From Polaribacter haliotis (GTDB lineage: Bacteria > Bacteroidota > Bacteroidia > Flavobacteriales > Flavobacteriaceae): a stretch of 64,000 bases of DNA. Each line of letters opens with the position of its first letter. Positions within the stretch are counted from its first letter, which is position 1. Under the pieces are notes generated by a model. It saw nothing but the letters and a program-made list of their open reading frames with translations, did no database searches and was not told where the DNA came from. Where the stretch lies: positions 3,736,627 to 3,800,626 of the forward strand of contig NZ_CP061813.1 of assembly GCF_014784055.1 (NCBI RefSeq). Direction: 5' to 3'. Below are positions 52,701 to 60,238 of the stretch, one piece after another. The position numbers and the translations under genes are program-made.

Positions 52701-55453
52701 TTAGAAGTTACAACATCTGTTTCGAAAACGGCGCTTTGAGATGATTGTGGTGGGTTTGGATGTGTTGTATAAGTGGTATTATTACTAGATTCGCTTAAAA
52801 CCATAATTGCTGTTCCTGAAGTAGGAACAGTAGATCTTTTCCAAACAACACTGTATTGAGTTCCTGCTGGGTACACTTTACCAAAATCTAAAGTAAAAAC
52901 ATTTCCATTTGTGTTTATTTCTCCAAAAATTCCATTAGGACTTCCTAAAATATTATTAGGATTAGTAACTCCAGTTTGAGACACGAGAGTTGCGTTATAA
53001 CAAATTGTCTCTTCACCTTCTACTGTATCTAAAATTCCATCATTATCATCATCTAAATCCACTGAGTCTGGAATTCCATCATTATCATTATCGCTAAAAG
53101 ATGAATCTCCATCTCTATAATCTACATCTCCACCAGAGTTTACATCACCATCTGCATCTGGAAAATTATCTGCTTGTGTATTGTCGAAAGTTCCATTTAC
53201 ATCTGTATAATTATCTGCAACTTCGTAATTTTTGTCTAAACCGTTCGTTCCAAAAACGCCACTTATAGAATTATTAGCTTCAATTCTATCTGAGGTACCA
53301 TCATTGTCTGAATCTGTATCTAAATAATCTGGAATTGTATCGTTTGCAATGTCTGTATTTATTAAACCTGTTCCTCCAGCACCACCTAAACCTGTTGCTC
53401 CTGCAGAATCGTTGTTTTCGTAAATACTATATAATCCATTTGCTCCAACAGGACCTGAAGGTGCTACATATCCTAAGGTAGATTGTGCTTCGATATTATC
53501 TGGGATTCCATCGTTATCGGAATCTAAATCGATAATATTTGGGATTCCATCTCCATCTGTATCACAGGCTACAACAAAACCTTGGTACCTAACATTGTCT
53601 ATTTCTAAATTTCCTGCTCCACCATCTACTTCTAATGTGATTCTAATGTAACGAGCATCTTCCGATAATTTGTATTGTTTGTTTTGTTCTGAATTTACTG
53701 CAATCCAATTATAAATTTTAGGATTTCTAAAGCTATTAGTAGTTGTTCCTAAAGATTGTTGCAACTTCATTACGTGATTAATCGTTCCTGTAACTCTAGA
53801 TTCAACTTCTATAATTGTATTTTTTGGAACAATTCTTCCTAAATCTATGGTTAAAATATCGGATTCTTCCCCTAATTGCGCTCTTGCATTATTTGAACCG
53901 ATTGCGTTTGCAGAATTTACGACACCTGTTTGACTTTGTACAGATGAAGCATTACTTGTAGCCACATTTGCAGTTGCACATTCTACTGTATCTATAATTC
54001 CATCATTATCGTCATCTATATCTACAGAATCTGGGATACCATCTCCATCTGTGTCTTTTCCAGTTGCAACTGTTGCGTCTCTCCAGTTTACATCATCTGG
54101 AGAATCTGCCGCGTTTGTATTTGGAAAATTATTTAATTGTGAATTATCGAAACTACCATTTGGATCTGCATAGGTATCTCCATTATCGTAAGAATTATCT
54201 AAACCATTGTTTCCTACATTTCCTGTAAGTGTAATATTTGCTTCTATAGTGTCTGAAACCCCATCTCCATCTGAATCTAAATCTAAATAATCTGGATTTC
54301 CAGCACTTTCAAAATTGATTAAACCAGTTCCACCTGCTCCACCTAAACCATTGGCTGCAGCAGTATCATTTCCACTTTCGTAAGCACTGTCTAAGCCATT
54401 GGCACCCACAATTCCTGTAGGAGGTATGTAACCAGTTGTAGACTGAGCTTCTATAATATCTGGGATACCATCGTTATCTGCATCTAAATCTAAATGATTA
54501 GGAATTCCATCGTTATCGAAATCAAAAATATTTGGAATACCATCTCCATTAATATCGTCGTAATTAGTACTACTTCCATCTCCAGTTCCGTCATCTCTAT
54601 TATCTAAATAATTTGGCAGAGCATCTCCATCTTCGTCTCCTAAAGGATTGTAGTATGTTCCATTTACGGTAGTTTCGACTGTGTCTATAATTCCGTCATT
54701 ATCGTCATCTATATCTATGGTATCAGGAATACCATCTTTGTCTGTATCTACTTCGTCTACAGCATTAATTTCTACAGCAATATTAACAGCTTCTAAAGTT
54801 TGTGTAGTACCACCATTTGTATGTGCACCATCTCTTCTTGGATAAAAAGTTAAATCTACTTGACCATTAACATCTGGTGTTCCCACGAAAAAGTTTTTTG
54901 CAAGTGTCCATTTTTCTCTAGAAATAGCAACAATAGTTTGTCTTGGGTTATTATCTATCTGATAGTCGAATTTATTCATATATGTACCAGCGTAAAATAC
55001 ATTATTACCAGTCCCACCATCTTGGTTACTTAAACTCGTCATTGCATATACAGTAACCGTATAAAATTTATTTGGTTGTAATCCTCCAATCTTTGCAGTT
55101 ACAGATTCTTCTGGGAAATCTGGTCCAACATCTCGAATCGTAATCCAAGTTGTATGTCCAGTTGGAGGAAGTGGAAGAGGTCCACTTGCCCATGTTGCAC
55201 CACCACCATTAGAACCTTCTCCACCTGTAAAAGTTCTATTAGAAATATCTGGTGTACCACCAGTATCTAGCCATCCAGTAGGTGTACAATCTCCACAAGT
55301 TGTTGCAGAAGAACCAGTACTTGGTATGGTTTGCGATTGAATATTAAAACTTAAAAAGAATAAAATAGCAAAAAAGCAAATAGCTTTTATGCTTTTTTGG
55401 AAAGAGTATTGAATTTCCCCAAATTCAAATACCGATAAAAAAGTATTTTTCAT
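46766..55453 (-). CDS. Giant secreted acidic-repeat protein with T9SS sorting domain (2895 aa)
   Basis: Paralogue of the 2980-residue neighbour with the same domain order. The N-terminus is longer (MKNTFLSVFEFGEIQYSF) before a signal segment (KAICFFAILFFLSFNIQSQ), then STxCGDCTPTGWLDTGGTPD. The calcium-type repeat region spans about residues 233-1720, with insert beta domains near 490-626, 811-944 and 1114-1311. A laminin-G-like region starts at NTLWLRADKDV (about 1723) and ends at TYLAIKYGFTLS. The GIGRDDAMVLNQKQSKSVNS block is identical to the paralogue. The C-terminal type A sorting domain has VELFNILGQKVREW. The repeat region is strongly acidic. Likely displayed on or released from the cell surface by T9SS; function otherwise unknown. 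Confidence 0.88.
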   Translation of the reverse strand: MKNTFLSVFEFGEIQYSFQKSIKAICFFAILFFLSFNIQSQTIPSTGSSATTCGDCTPTGWLDTGGTPDISNRTFTGGEGSNGGGATWASGPLPLPPTGHTTWITIRDVGPDFPEESVTAKIGGLQPNKFYTVTVYAMTSLSNQDGGTGNNVFYAGTYMNKFDYQIDNNPRQTIVAISREKWTLAKNFFVGTPDVNGQVDLTFYPRRDGAHTNGGTTQTLEAVNIAVEINAVDEVDTDKDGIPDTIDIDDDNDGIIDTVETTVNGTYYNPLGDEDGDALPNYLDNRDDGTGDGSSTNYDDINGDGIPNIFDFDNDGIPNHLDLDADNDGIPDIIEAQSTTGYIPPTGIVGANGLDSAYESGNDTAAANGLGGAGGTGLINFESAGNPDYLDLDSDGDGVSDTIEANITLTGNVGNNGLDNSYDNGDTYADPNGSFDNSQLNNFPNTNAADSPDDVNWRDATVATGKDTDGDGIPDSVDIDDDNDGIIDTVECATANVATSNASSVQSQTGVVNSANAIGSNNARAQLGEESDILTIDLGRIVPKNTIIEVESRVTGTINHVMKLQQSLGTTTNSFRNPKIYNWIAVNSEQNKQYKLSEDARYIRITLEVDGGAGNLEIDNVRYQGFVVACDTDGDGIPNIIDLDSDNDGIPDNIEAQSTLGYVAPSGPVGANGLYSIYENNDSAGATGLGGAGGTGLINTDIANDTIPDYLDTDSDNDGTSDRIEANNSISGVFGTNGLDKNYEVADNYTDVNGTFDNTQADNFPDADGDVNSGGDVDYRDGDSSFSDNDNDGIPDSVDLDDDNDGILDTVEGEETICYNATLVSQTGVTNPNNILGSPNGIFGEINTNGNVFTLDFGKVYPAGTQYSVVWKRSTVPTSGTAIMVLSESSNNTTYTTHPNPPQSSQSAVFETDVVTSNVAFRYIRVTKSTPPSVVDFFVDAIGVSCSLDTDGDGIPNYFDLDSDNDGIPDNIEAQSTVGYVLPDGVFGSDGVDTAYTGGLTPQDTDGDSLKDYLENDSDDDGILDNIEANLVLSGVYGTNGLDNNYDNGDNYTDVNGSFDNSQTNNFPDEDGDVFTGGDVDYRDDTFTNDKDGDGISNQIDLDDDNDGILDSVEIGSCTTTATPPYNWENLYQVTSPNGTLASNGDDPASAPTKKVSSVDVTYSRTTNVASDSNYRVNDNITTNSSLNLNQRGIISGLSRHNFNFSDPVYNLAFTIYDLNIDNGATVDNVEIFLTKQDGTRYLLQPANYSLGATHTFNTTTRVFTGNSTTSGATSNLTINAIPAWIIKMQIIYKNSGTGSISLNQDIAVGNLNFCTPLDSDNDGVFDYIDLDSDNDGIPDNFEAQSTSGYIAPTGSFSSTGIDLAYGMGVTPQNTDGSATTGADTIPDYLDLDSDGDGTFDILESGLITITPNSGGRATGPVGSNGLLNTLDNGDAYNDVNGSFDNTVTDNFTDGDGDVNIGGDLDYRDTIIGVDTDKDGIANSTDIDDDNDGITDIVESGGNNPDGDEDGDGIANYRDNIDNGNGGDSSLTNYTDSNSDGIPDVYDFDGDGVPNHLDIDADNDGIPDNIEAQSTVGYVPPSTDTDNDADNDGLNDAYDTDCSSGSPCGTSNTVGLDISTMPVNTDNDSGPINPDYLDLDSDNDGKPDIQENGDSDNAISGNDSDGDGLDDNFEGSNVNDGYDVNDEINTPSTDLPDEDSDVNIDDVDYRDNDVDPVSPSYTGNTLWLRADKDVTGGSTVTLWEDQTPSNSDFTGAGTPDVTANLLNFNPTVTFNNGNDVLTRTDNLNPRTVYIVYNDVSTTQWNVPFTNNDAGGIGHGHNDDTQIYTTIGTYTPTAVVNGAEYVNGLATDFLTHPRPDNFEMQTRIFTSNISNENRTYYLGRDRNFTDRGINGSIAELIFYSDAHSDARRQQVETYLAIKYGFTLSDVNNSATITEGDYVLTGGSPKVWDYTANSTFHNDVAGIGRDDAMVLNQKQSKSVNSDAIITIGLNAISATNAANTNTFSSNKDFLVWGNNNGVVNTTTETELICAPEKTIGRKWKIVENGSVGSTQVAVNKAIIDGALTTPNTIKVLKVADDASFTTNVNYVPLTNTTINSEAVYAANYNFNGVKYFTYSEINGIFWNGDSNAWTGGNSATVTGGPSTNVADRDKVMVIDSETSLTHAVLNESVEVECVWIKANSKLMVSNNRYLEFDEDFILDGEMRLIGDGQLIQTHSGLSNVQGSGKLFRDQQAVVPSVYRYHYWSSPVREFSLDTYRVGQVMKDGNIPTSASSSITDINWISLDQPGEPNRGLDGVPGAPGVTPIKISTFWIYTYLGGTSQADYVRKLETGAIERGQGYTMKSTGQNPQNFTFVGTPNDGSITFNIAPGTTNLLGNPYPSALDATDFINTNINEIDGTLYFWEHTGEDKDNPATTEGHNLTGYQGGYSQRNISMGISARGVGSIPPLVNDWTNAVANGSSITQTVDGITTTVTKSSGSINLLPNPLGIGGTLGNIIGDVGLSTSTYDVIFTFDKTVDVKSIYLFNNVVTPISNPTVTITPNNGEAPVTQLLSGVTGQEVNLNWEDLSGFTITTNNPYNLVIDNLKFAKGNLPGLGDGVYHAPNRYVSVGQGFFVSASNTGGTVRFENAHRNYQDKTTGTETTYFFKNSSKSSNKQESQENTNLLPILKLGFNLDEGGGIKSHRQIGISFRKTNSFDYDNGYDSEIYDLNSTDFYWHFPNHSDKKLIIAGVSEIKNSLEVPLSIVLGSNSPFEIQIDEAKNINRDVYLLDKLTNTYYELSSETTELNIGSGTYTNRFFITFSKQNVLSTEDVNPLDKELTVFMDNNAKEVVIQNNKLLKIKKVELFNILGQKVREWKNIDNTTENRLKTNKLSATVYIININTENGKISKKLFIE
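50300..54760 (-). repeat. Asp-rich repeat region of the 2895-aa protein
   Basis: Same repeat types as the neighbour's region, in the same order of modules and inserts. Blocks such as DSDNDGIPDNIEAQST and SFDNSQTNNFPDEDGDV recur within and between the two genes. Confidence 0.8.
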
Positions 55454-55493
55454 ATTATGACGATTGATATAATAAGATAATGGGGGAATACTG

Positions 55494-55501
55494 CAAAAGT
55501 A
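55494..55501 (-). promoter_or_regulatory. Candidate -7 element of the 2895-aa gene
   Basis: On the minus strand TACTTTTG matches TAnnTTTG, 40 nt before the ATG at 55453. No -33 element identified. Confidence 0.35.
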
Positions 55502-55584
55502 ATGATAAATTTTTTAATCTTACTTAAAAATATAGCCACCCTAACAATAATTAGAAACAATTTTTTTAAAAAAAAAGACAAAAA

Positions 55585-55620
55585 TAATAAATGGAGCGGT
55601 TGAATTTGCTCCATTATTAT
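55585..55620 (-). terminator. Intrinsic terminator of the GH13 gene
   Basis: ATGGAGC (55591-55597) pairs with GCTCCAT (55608-55614), with flanking TTA/TAA pairing, and on the minus strand it runs into a long T-rich tract. It closes the alpha-glucan locus. Confidence 0.75.
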
Positions 55621-55633
55621 TATTATTATTATT
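55613..55633. repeat. ATT trinucleotide microsatellite (7 units)
   Basis: Seven consecutive ATT units begin inside the right arm of the GH13 terminator stem and run on downstream of it. Non-coding. Confidence 0.85.
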
Positions 55634-55672
55634 TCGAAAGAATGTTAGTAAAAATGTAATTTATACCAATAC

Positions 55673-58471
55673 TTAATGAAGTATTAATTTTTTTACATGT
55701 ATATTATTGTTGATATTTTTAATTCTAACAAAATAGACTCCTTTATTAATGTCAGAAGTAATAAAGTTATTCTCTTTTATAGCTTTATTATTATAATTTT
55801 TAATCAATTTTCCTGTGATATTAAAAATAGTAACATTTAAAACTTCTTTAGATAAATAAAACTGATTTGTTGCTGGGTTAGGAAATAATTGAATTTTATC
55901 TTTTTCCAAAACTATATCTTCATAGGATAAAGTTGCAGGCATATTTCCATACATTTTATATTCTCCAGGAGCTAAAGAAATAGTACTATTTGTATTGCTA
56001 ACATTTACGGTTTTATTATTGTCTAATAAGTTATACCATGTTCCAGTTTTTTGAAAAGTAGGATTTATATTCTGTGTGGTCGTTCCAAAATTTCCAAGAA
56101 CAACAATGTTTTGTATGCCTGTTGCTGTAGCATTTGTAAGCTTTAACTTCTTTAGTCCGTTAGAATTACCAACATCTAAAGTAAAATCTTCTGTTTCGAA
56201 AATATCGTATTGGAGTTTTAATTTTATAAGTTTAGACCAGGTATTTTTAACATCTCTTCGATCTTCTTCGGCTTCGTAATTCCATAAAATTGGCTTGTTA
56301 CCTGTTCTACCATTTTGGTTAATGCTAATATCATACCCCAATTCTCCAAATTGCCAAATCATTTTTGGTCCTGGAACAGTAAAATAAAACGCGCCAGCCA
56401 TTTCTACTCTGTCTAAAGCAGTAGATTTATTTTTAACAGAATAACTTCCGTTAGAATTACCAAATTGTAGGTTTTTATACATTAAGCGTTCCTCATCATG
56501 GCTTTCCATATAACTCACGTTCGCAGGTACAGACCAACCTCTGTTTTTGTATGAAATCCATGAAAAGTCAGATTTTCCTCCTGAATGAAAACCCATTGTA
56601 GCTTCTGAGTAATTTCCATTATGATTTCCCCAAAGCATAATTCCTTTGCCTTCCGAAAGTCTATAATCTACCCATTGTTTTTCTTCGTTATTGGTTCCTA
56701 AATGTTCGAAAATTACGTAAGAATTAGCATCTATTTCCCATTGGTAATCTGCGTATTCTTTTAAAATATCGACTCTGTCTTGTTGATATGCATTTGTACA
56801 AGCTTCATCTGAACTAGAACAATTTTGAGTAAATCCTTTTGTTAAATCCCATCTAAAACCATCTACATTATATTCTTCTAACCAATATTGTGCAGTTCTT
56901 TTTACATAATCTTGTACTGCTTGTTTACTATGATTAAAATCGTTGTAAACACTGTAAGAATGTTTGGCTGTTGCGTTAAAAAATGGACTATTTGCAGTTG
57001 CTTGACCTCCATAACCACCATTATCTGTATTGTACATTCTGTAATAAGGATTTTGCCCTGAAGCATGGTTATATACAATATCTACAATAACAGCAATTCC
57101 TCTTCTATGACATTCGTCTACCAACTCTTTAAAAGCATTTTTAGTGCCATAATATTTATCTAAAGCCATGTGGAATGATGGGTTATATCCCCAAGATTCA
57201 TTTCCATCGAACTCGTTTAAAGGCATAAATTCTATGGCATTTATACCTAAACCTTCTAAATAATCTAATCTTGCTTTTACAGCATCGAAACTATGTAGAG
57301 CATCAAAATCTCTAATTAATAATTCGTAAATTACTAAATCGGTTTTTTTTGGTTTTGTAAAATTGGTTGTTTTCCAAACGAAAGGATCATCACCAGTTCT
57401 TAATAAAGTTACAGCATCATTTGTTTTTCCAGTTGGATATGTAGCCAAGTCTGGATATGTTGTATTGTTGATGTATTGATCGTTAAATTCTGAAAGAATA
57501 ACAGTAGAGTAAGGGTCTGCAACTCTTAAATTTCCATCAATTAAATATTGATACATATAATTCGTCTTTGGAGTTAAACCAGCTAATTCAATCCAAAATC
57601 GATCTTTTGAAGAATCTTTTTTAAGAAGATATGTATTGTTGATTGTCCAGTTATTAAAATCTCCAATTAAATGAACAAAATCTTTATTTGGAGCATAGAA
57701 AACTAATGTAACTTTTGTATTGTCTGTTGGATTTAAATTGATACCATCTTTCATTCCAGAAGGAACAGGAGCTTCTGTTACAGTTGGTCTTACAATAGCT
57801 TTAAACGAAACAGATTTAGAATTACCATTGTTTGTTGCTTCTAAAACATAATTTGTGTTTTGAGTAACAGTAGGAGAGAAGCTGTAGGTTTTTAAGTTCG
57901 ATTTTTGATCGACCAAAGTACCATTTGCTCTTAAACTAAAATTAGCATTTAAAGAAGTTGTAGCGCTAATTGGTAATGTTTCACCTGAGTTTAAAATAGT
58001 CTCTGTTTTTGTAGGTGTGTTTAAAGTAAGTTGAAAACTCCCTACATTAAATATATAATCTTTACAACCAGTATTTTTTAGTTCTTTACTTCCATCTGCA
58101 TTTCTAAAAACCATTCCAATTTTGGTGACACTTGCAGCTTGTGTATCTGTTAGAGAATAATATGTTTTTGGTACAAAAGTAATAGACCAAACACCATCTC
58201 CATCTGTGTCTGTCATTTCTCCTACACCATCATCTGCTCCCCAATTTCCAACAACACTGGTTCCAAAAGCATTTGAGTTATCTCCAACTCCAGAATGTAA
58301 ATATACTTTTGTAGCTGTTTTTAACCCATTACAATCCGATTGCGAACTTTTAACATCTACATTAATTGTTATAGATTGTGTAAGGTCGAAAGGTGTTGGT
58401 GTAATTGTTACTTGTTGCCCAAATCCTATTGAGGTTATCATTAAAGTAAAAAGAAGTATAATTTTTTTCAT
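55673..58471 (-). CDS. Secreted GH13 alpha-amylase-family enzyme with T9SS sorting domain
   Basis: The 932-residue protein has a signal peptide (KKIILLFTLMITSIGFGQ), an N-terminal beta domain (20-150), a second Ig-like segment (150-235), a CBM48-type domain (about 250-335, with LIGDFNNW) and a GH13 barrel (about 375-770). Catalytic residues are visible: nucleophile Asp 542 in DGFRWDLTKG, acid/base Glu 589 in VIFEHLG, and Asp 659 in ESHDEERL; conserved region I is VIVDIVYNHASG. The last 75 residues form a type A sorting domain (LFPNPATNQFYL, VYFVRIKN), so it is exported by T9SS. It should cut alpha-1,4-glucans outside the cell for uptake by the adjacent Sus system. Confidence 0.93.
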   Translation of the reverse strand: MKKIILLFTLMITSIGFGQQVTITPTPFDLTQSITINVDVKSSQSDCNGLKTATKVYLHSGVGDNSNAFGTSVVGNWGADDGVGEMTDTDGDGVWSITFVPKTYYSLTDTQAASVTKIGMVFRNADGSKELKNTGCKDYIFNVGSFQLTLNTPTKTETILNSGETLPISATTSLNANFSLRANGTLVDQKSNLKTYSFSPTVTQNTNYVLEATNNGNSKSVSFKAIVRPTVTEAPVPSGMKDGINLNPTDNTKVTLVFYAPNKDFVHLIGDFNNWTINNTYLLKKDSSKDRFWIELAGLTPKTNYMYQYLIDGNLRVADPYSTVILSEFNDQYINNTTYPDLATYPTGKTNDAVTLLRTGDDPFVWKTTNFTKPKKTDLVIYELLIRDFDALHSFDAVKARLDYLEGLGINAIEFMPLNEFDGNESWGYNPSFHMALDKYYGTKNAFKELVDECHRRGIAVIVDIVYNHASGQNPYYRMYNTDNGGYGGQATANSPFFNATAKHSYSVYNDFNHSKQAVQDYVKRTAQYWLEEYNVDGFRWDLTKGFTQNCSSSDEACTNAYQQDRVDILKEYADYQWEIDANSYVIFEHLGTNNEEKQWVDYRLSEGKGIMLWGNHNGNYSEATMGFHSGGKSDFSWISYKNRGWSVPANVSYMESHDEERLMYKNLQFGNSNGSYSVKNKSTALDRVEMAGAFYFTVPGPKMIWQFGELGYDISINQNGRTGNKPILWNYEAEEDRRDVKNTWSKLIKLKLQYDIFETEDFTLDVGNSNGLKKLKLTNATATGIQNIVVLGNFGTTTQNINPTFQKTGTWYNLLDNNKTVNVSNTNSTISLAPGEYKMYGNMPATLSYEDIVLEKDKIQLFPNPATNQFYLSKEVLNVTIFNITGKLIKNYNNKAIKENNFITSDINKGVYFVRIKNINNNIHVKKLILH

Positions 58472-58490
58472 AATAATTAGGAAATAAAAA

Positions 58491-58521
58491 ACAAAGGCTA
58501 TCCATTAGAGATAGCCTTTGT
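58491..58521 (-). terminator. Intrinsic terminator between susF-like gene and the GH13 gene
   Basis: A perfect 12-bp stem ACAAAGGCTATC / GATAGCCTTTGT with a 7-nt loop is followed on the minus strand by TTTTTTATTT. It can cut the amylase off from the upstream sus genes. Confidence 0.85.
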
Positions 58522-58532
58522 AATATTAATTT

Positions 58533-60209
58533 TTACTGAACTGTAATAGTTCCTTTGTTATAATCTACAGTGATTTTATAAGTGCCATCTCCAGGAGATT
58601 TTACGTTATTTTCATCATCTCTTACAACCATTCCAGCGTATTTTTTGCTTTCTCCCCAGTCATTGTCCCAAGAACCTTGTACTGGTAAAAACTTAAATTC
58701 GTCTGTAGCAGTTAGTGTTTGGGTAATTTCAAAAACTCCATCTGCGGTTTTAGTAAAAGCAGGAGCAGTAGTATTATCCCATCCATTTGGAGAACCTACT
58801 AAATGTAAGTTTGTAGGCGCTTCTACCATAGAAAATGATAATGTGTTAAAATCTAAAGTAACCATATATGTTCCAGCAGTTTCTACTTTAATGTTTTGCT
58901 CATTATCTTGTTCTAATCTTTTAGGAGTTTCTTTATTTTCTCCCCAATCTCCATCCCAAGAACCAGAATTTGGTAACATTTTAAACTCGTCACCAGCACT
59001 AAAAGTTTGTATTCTTACAAATACTCCATTACCAGAAGTGTTAAATTGTTGAGAAACATCTGCATTATTCCAACCATTATGAGCACCAACCATAAACATG
59101 GTGTCTATGTTAGAAAGTTTAAAACTTAATGTATTAAAATCTACAATAATTACATAAGTTCCAGCATTGGCAACCTTTATATTTTGCTCATCATCTTGTA
59201 CTACTTTTCCAGGATTATTTTTATCTTCTCCATAATCTCCATCCCATTTTCCAGTTTCAGGTATCATTTTAAATTCTGCACCAGCATCAAACTTTTGTAC
59301 TCTAGAGAATACTCCATTTCCATCGTTAAAAAATTGCTGAGAGGCATCTGCATTGTTCCATCCGTTATGAGAACCTACCATAAATAAATTATCTGGTATT
59401 GCTGCTTTAAATGCGGTTATTGAAAGTGTAATTTTTTCTGAAGTTCTCGTTAAATCTCCAGAAGCTGTTTTTGCAACTGCTTTTAACCTGAAGTCAAAAT
59501 CTGAAGCAACATCTGCTTTTCCACCACCAGCAATAATAAAATCGTTTAAAGCATCGTGTGTAATTTCAAAAGACATAGTATTAGAAGTACCAATTTGGGT
59601 AGCGTCGTTAAAGTCGCCACCAGAAATAACCATTTCTACATTATAAGTAACATTTACAGTACTGTTTTCTGCAATTTCAGAATCTTCCCAACCTAATGTT
59701 AATGCAGTATCGTCTGCATTTGCACTTAAAAGTACAACACTAAATCCATTAACAGGACTTGTTATTGAAGGAGGGTTTACTGCAAATTTAGAAACTTGAA
59801 ATAAAATTGCATTCGAAACAGCAGAACCTGTATTCAATCTCATGTAAACACCAGTATCTGCGAAAGACTTAATGTTTGCATCACTTAATACTTGATTGAA
59901 TGCAGCAACCGTCATTGAAAAGTTGTTTTTTTCAGTAGAACCTAAAACCACTGGAGTTGTAAATTCTGCATCTGTAGACATTTCAACACTATAAGTTGCT
60001 CCAGAGTTAATCTCGTCATTCCAAGTAATTGTAAATGCAGGATTGTCTGGCAAATCGAAATTTAGTAAAATATTACTGATTCCTGGAGTATCTAAAACAA
60101 ACTCAGGATCTGGTGTTGTAATTGTTAAGCTTTCTTCTGCTTCACATGCGCCTAATAAAAGGGTTAGTGATAAAAACAGGTAGCTAATTCTTTTTATATA
60201 AATATTCAT
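58533..60209 (-). CDS. SusF-like starch-binding outer-membrane lipoprotein
   Basis: This 558-residue lipoprotein has a signal peptide ending LTLLLGAC (Cys 22) and two SusE/F-type N-terminal beta domains (about 30-270). Three consecutive starch-binding modules follow (about 275-370, 371-465 and 466-558), each beginning with a variant of LFMVGSHNGWNN and containing a GxWDGDxGE stretch. The first two modules are very alike. In characterised Sus systems SusE and SusF hold glucan at the surface and do not cut it. It follows the SusE-like gene by 29 nt and ends at a strong terminator. Confidence 0.88.
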   Translation of the reverse strand: MNIYIKRISYLFLSLTLLLGACEAEESLTITTPDPEFVLDTPGISNILLNFDLPDNPAFTITWNDEINSGATYSVEMSTDAEFTTPVVLGSTEKNNFSMTVAAFNQVLSDANIKSFADTGVYMRLNTGSAVSNAILFQVSKFAVNPPSITSPVNGFSVVLLSANADDTALTLGWEDSEIAENSTVNVTYNVEMVISGGDFNDATQIGTSNTMSFEITHDALNDFIIAGGGKADVASDFDFRLKAVAKTASGDLTRTSEKITLSITAFKAAIPDNLFMVGSHNGWNNADASQQFFNDGNGVFSRVQKFDAGAEFKMIPETGKWDGDYGEDKNNPGKVVQDDEQNIKVANAGTYVIIVDFNTLSFKLSNIDTMFMVGAHNGWNNADVSQQFNTSGNGVFVRIQTFSAGDEFKMLPNSGSWDGDWGENKETPKRLEQDNEQNIKVETAGTYMVTLDFNTLSFSMVEAPTNLHLVGSPNGWDNTTAPAFTKTADGVFEITQTLTATDEFKFLPVQGSWDNDWGESKKYAGMVVRDDENNVKSPGDGTYKITVDYNKGTITVQ

Positions 60210-60238
60210 TTTTTTATCTATTAAGAGTTATTTTGATA

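Noticed and set aside
41738..53000. His/Leu-rich plus-strand open frames across the giant genes
   Set aside because: The complement of GAT/GAC-rich calcium repeats yields CAT/ATC codons; these are antisense artefacts of the repeats.
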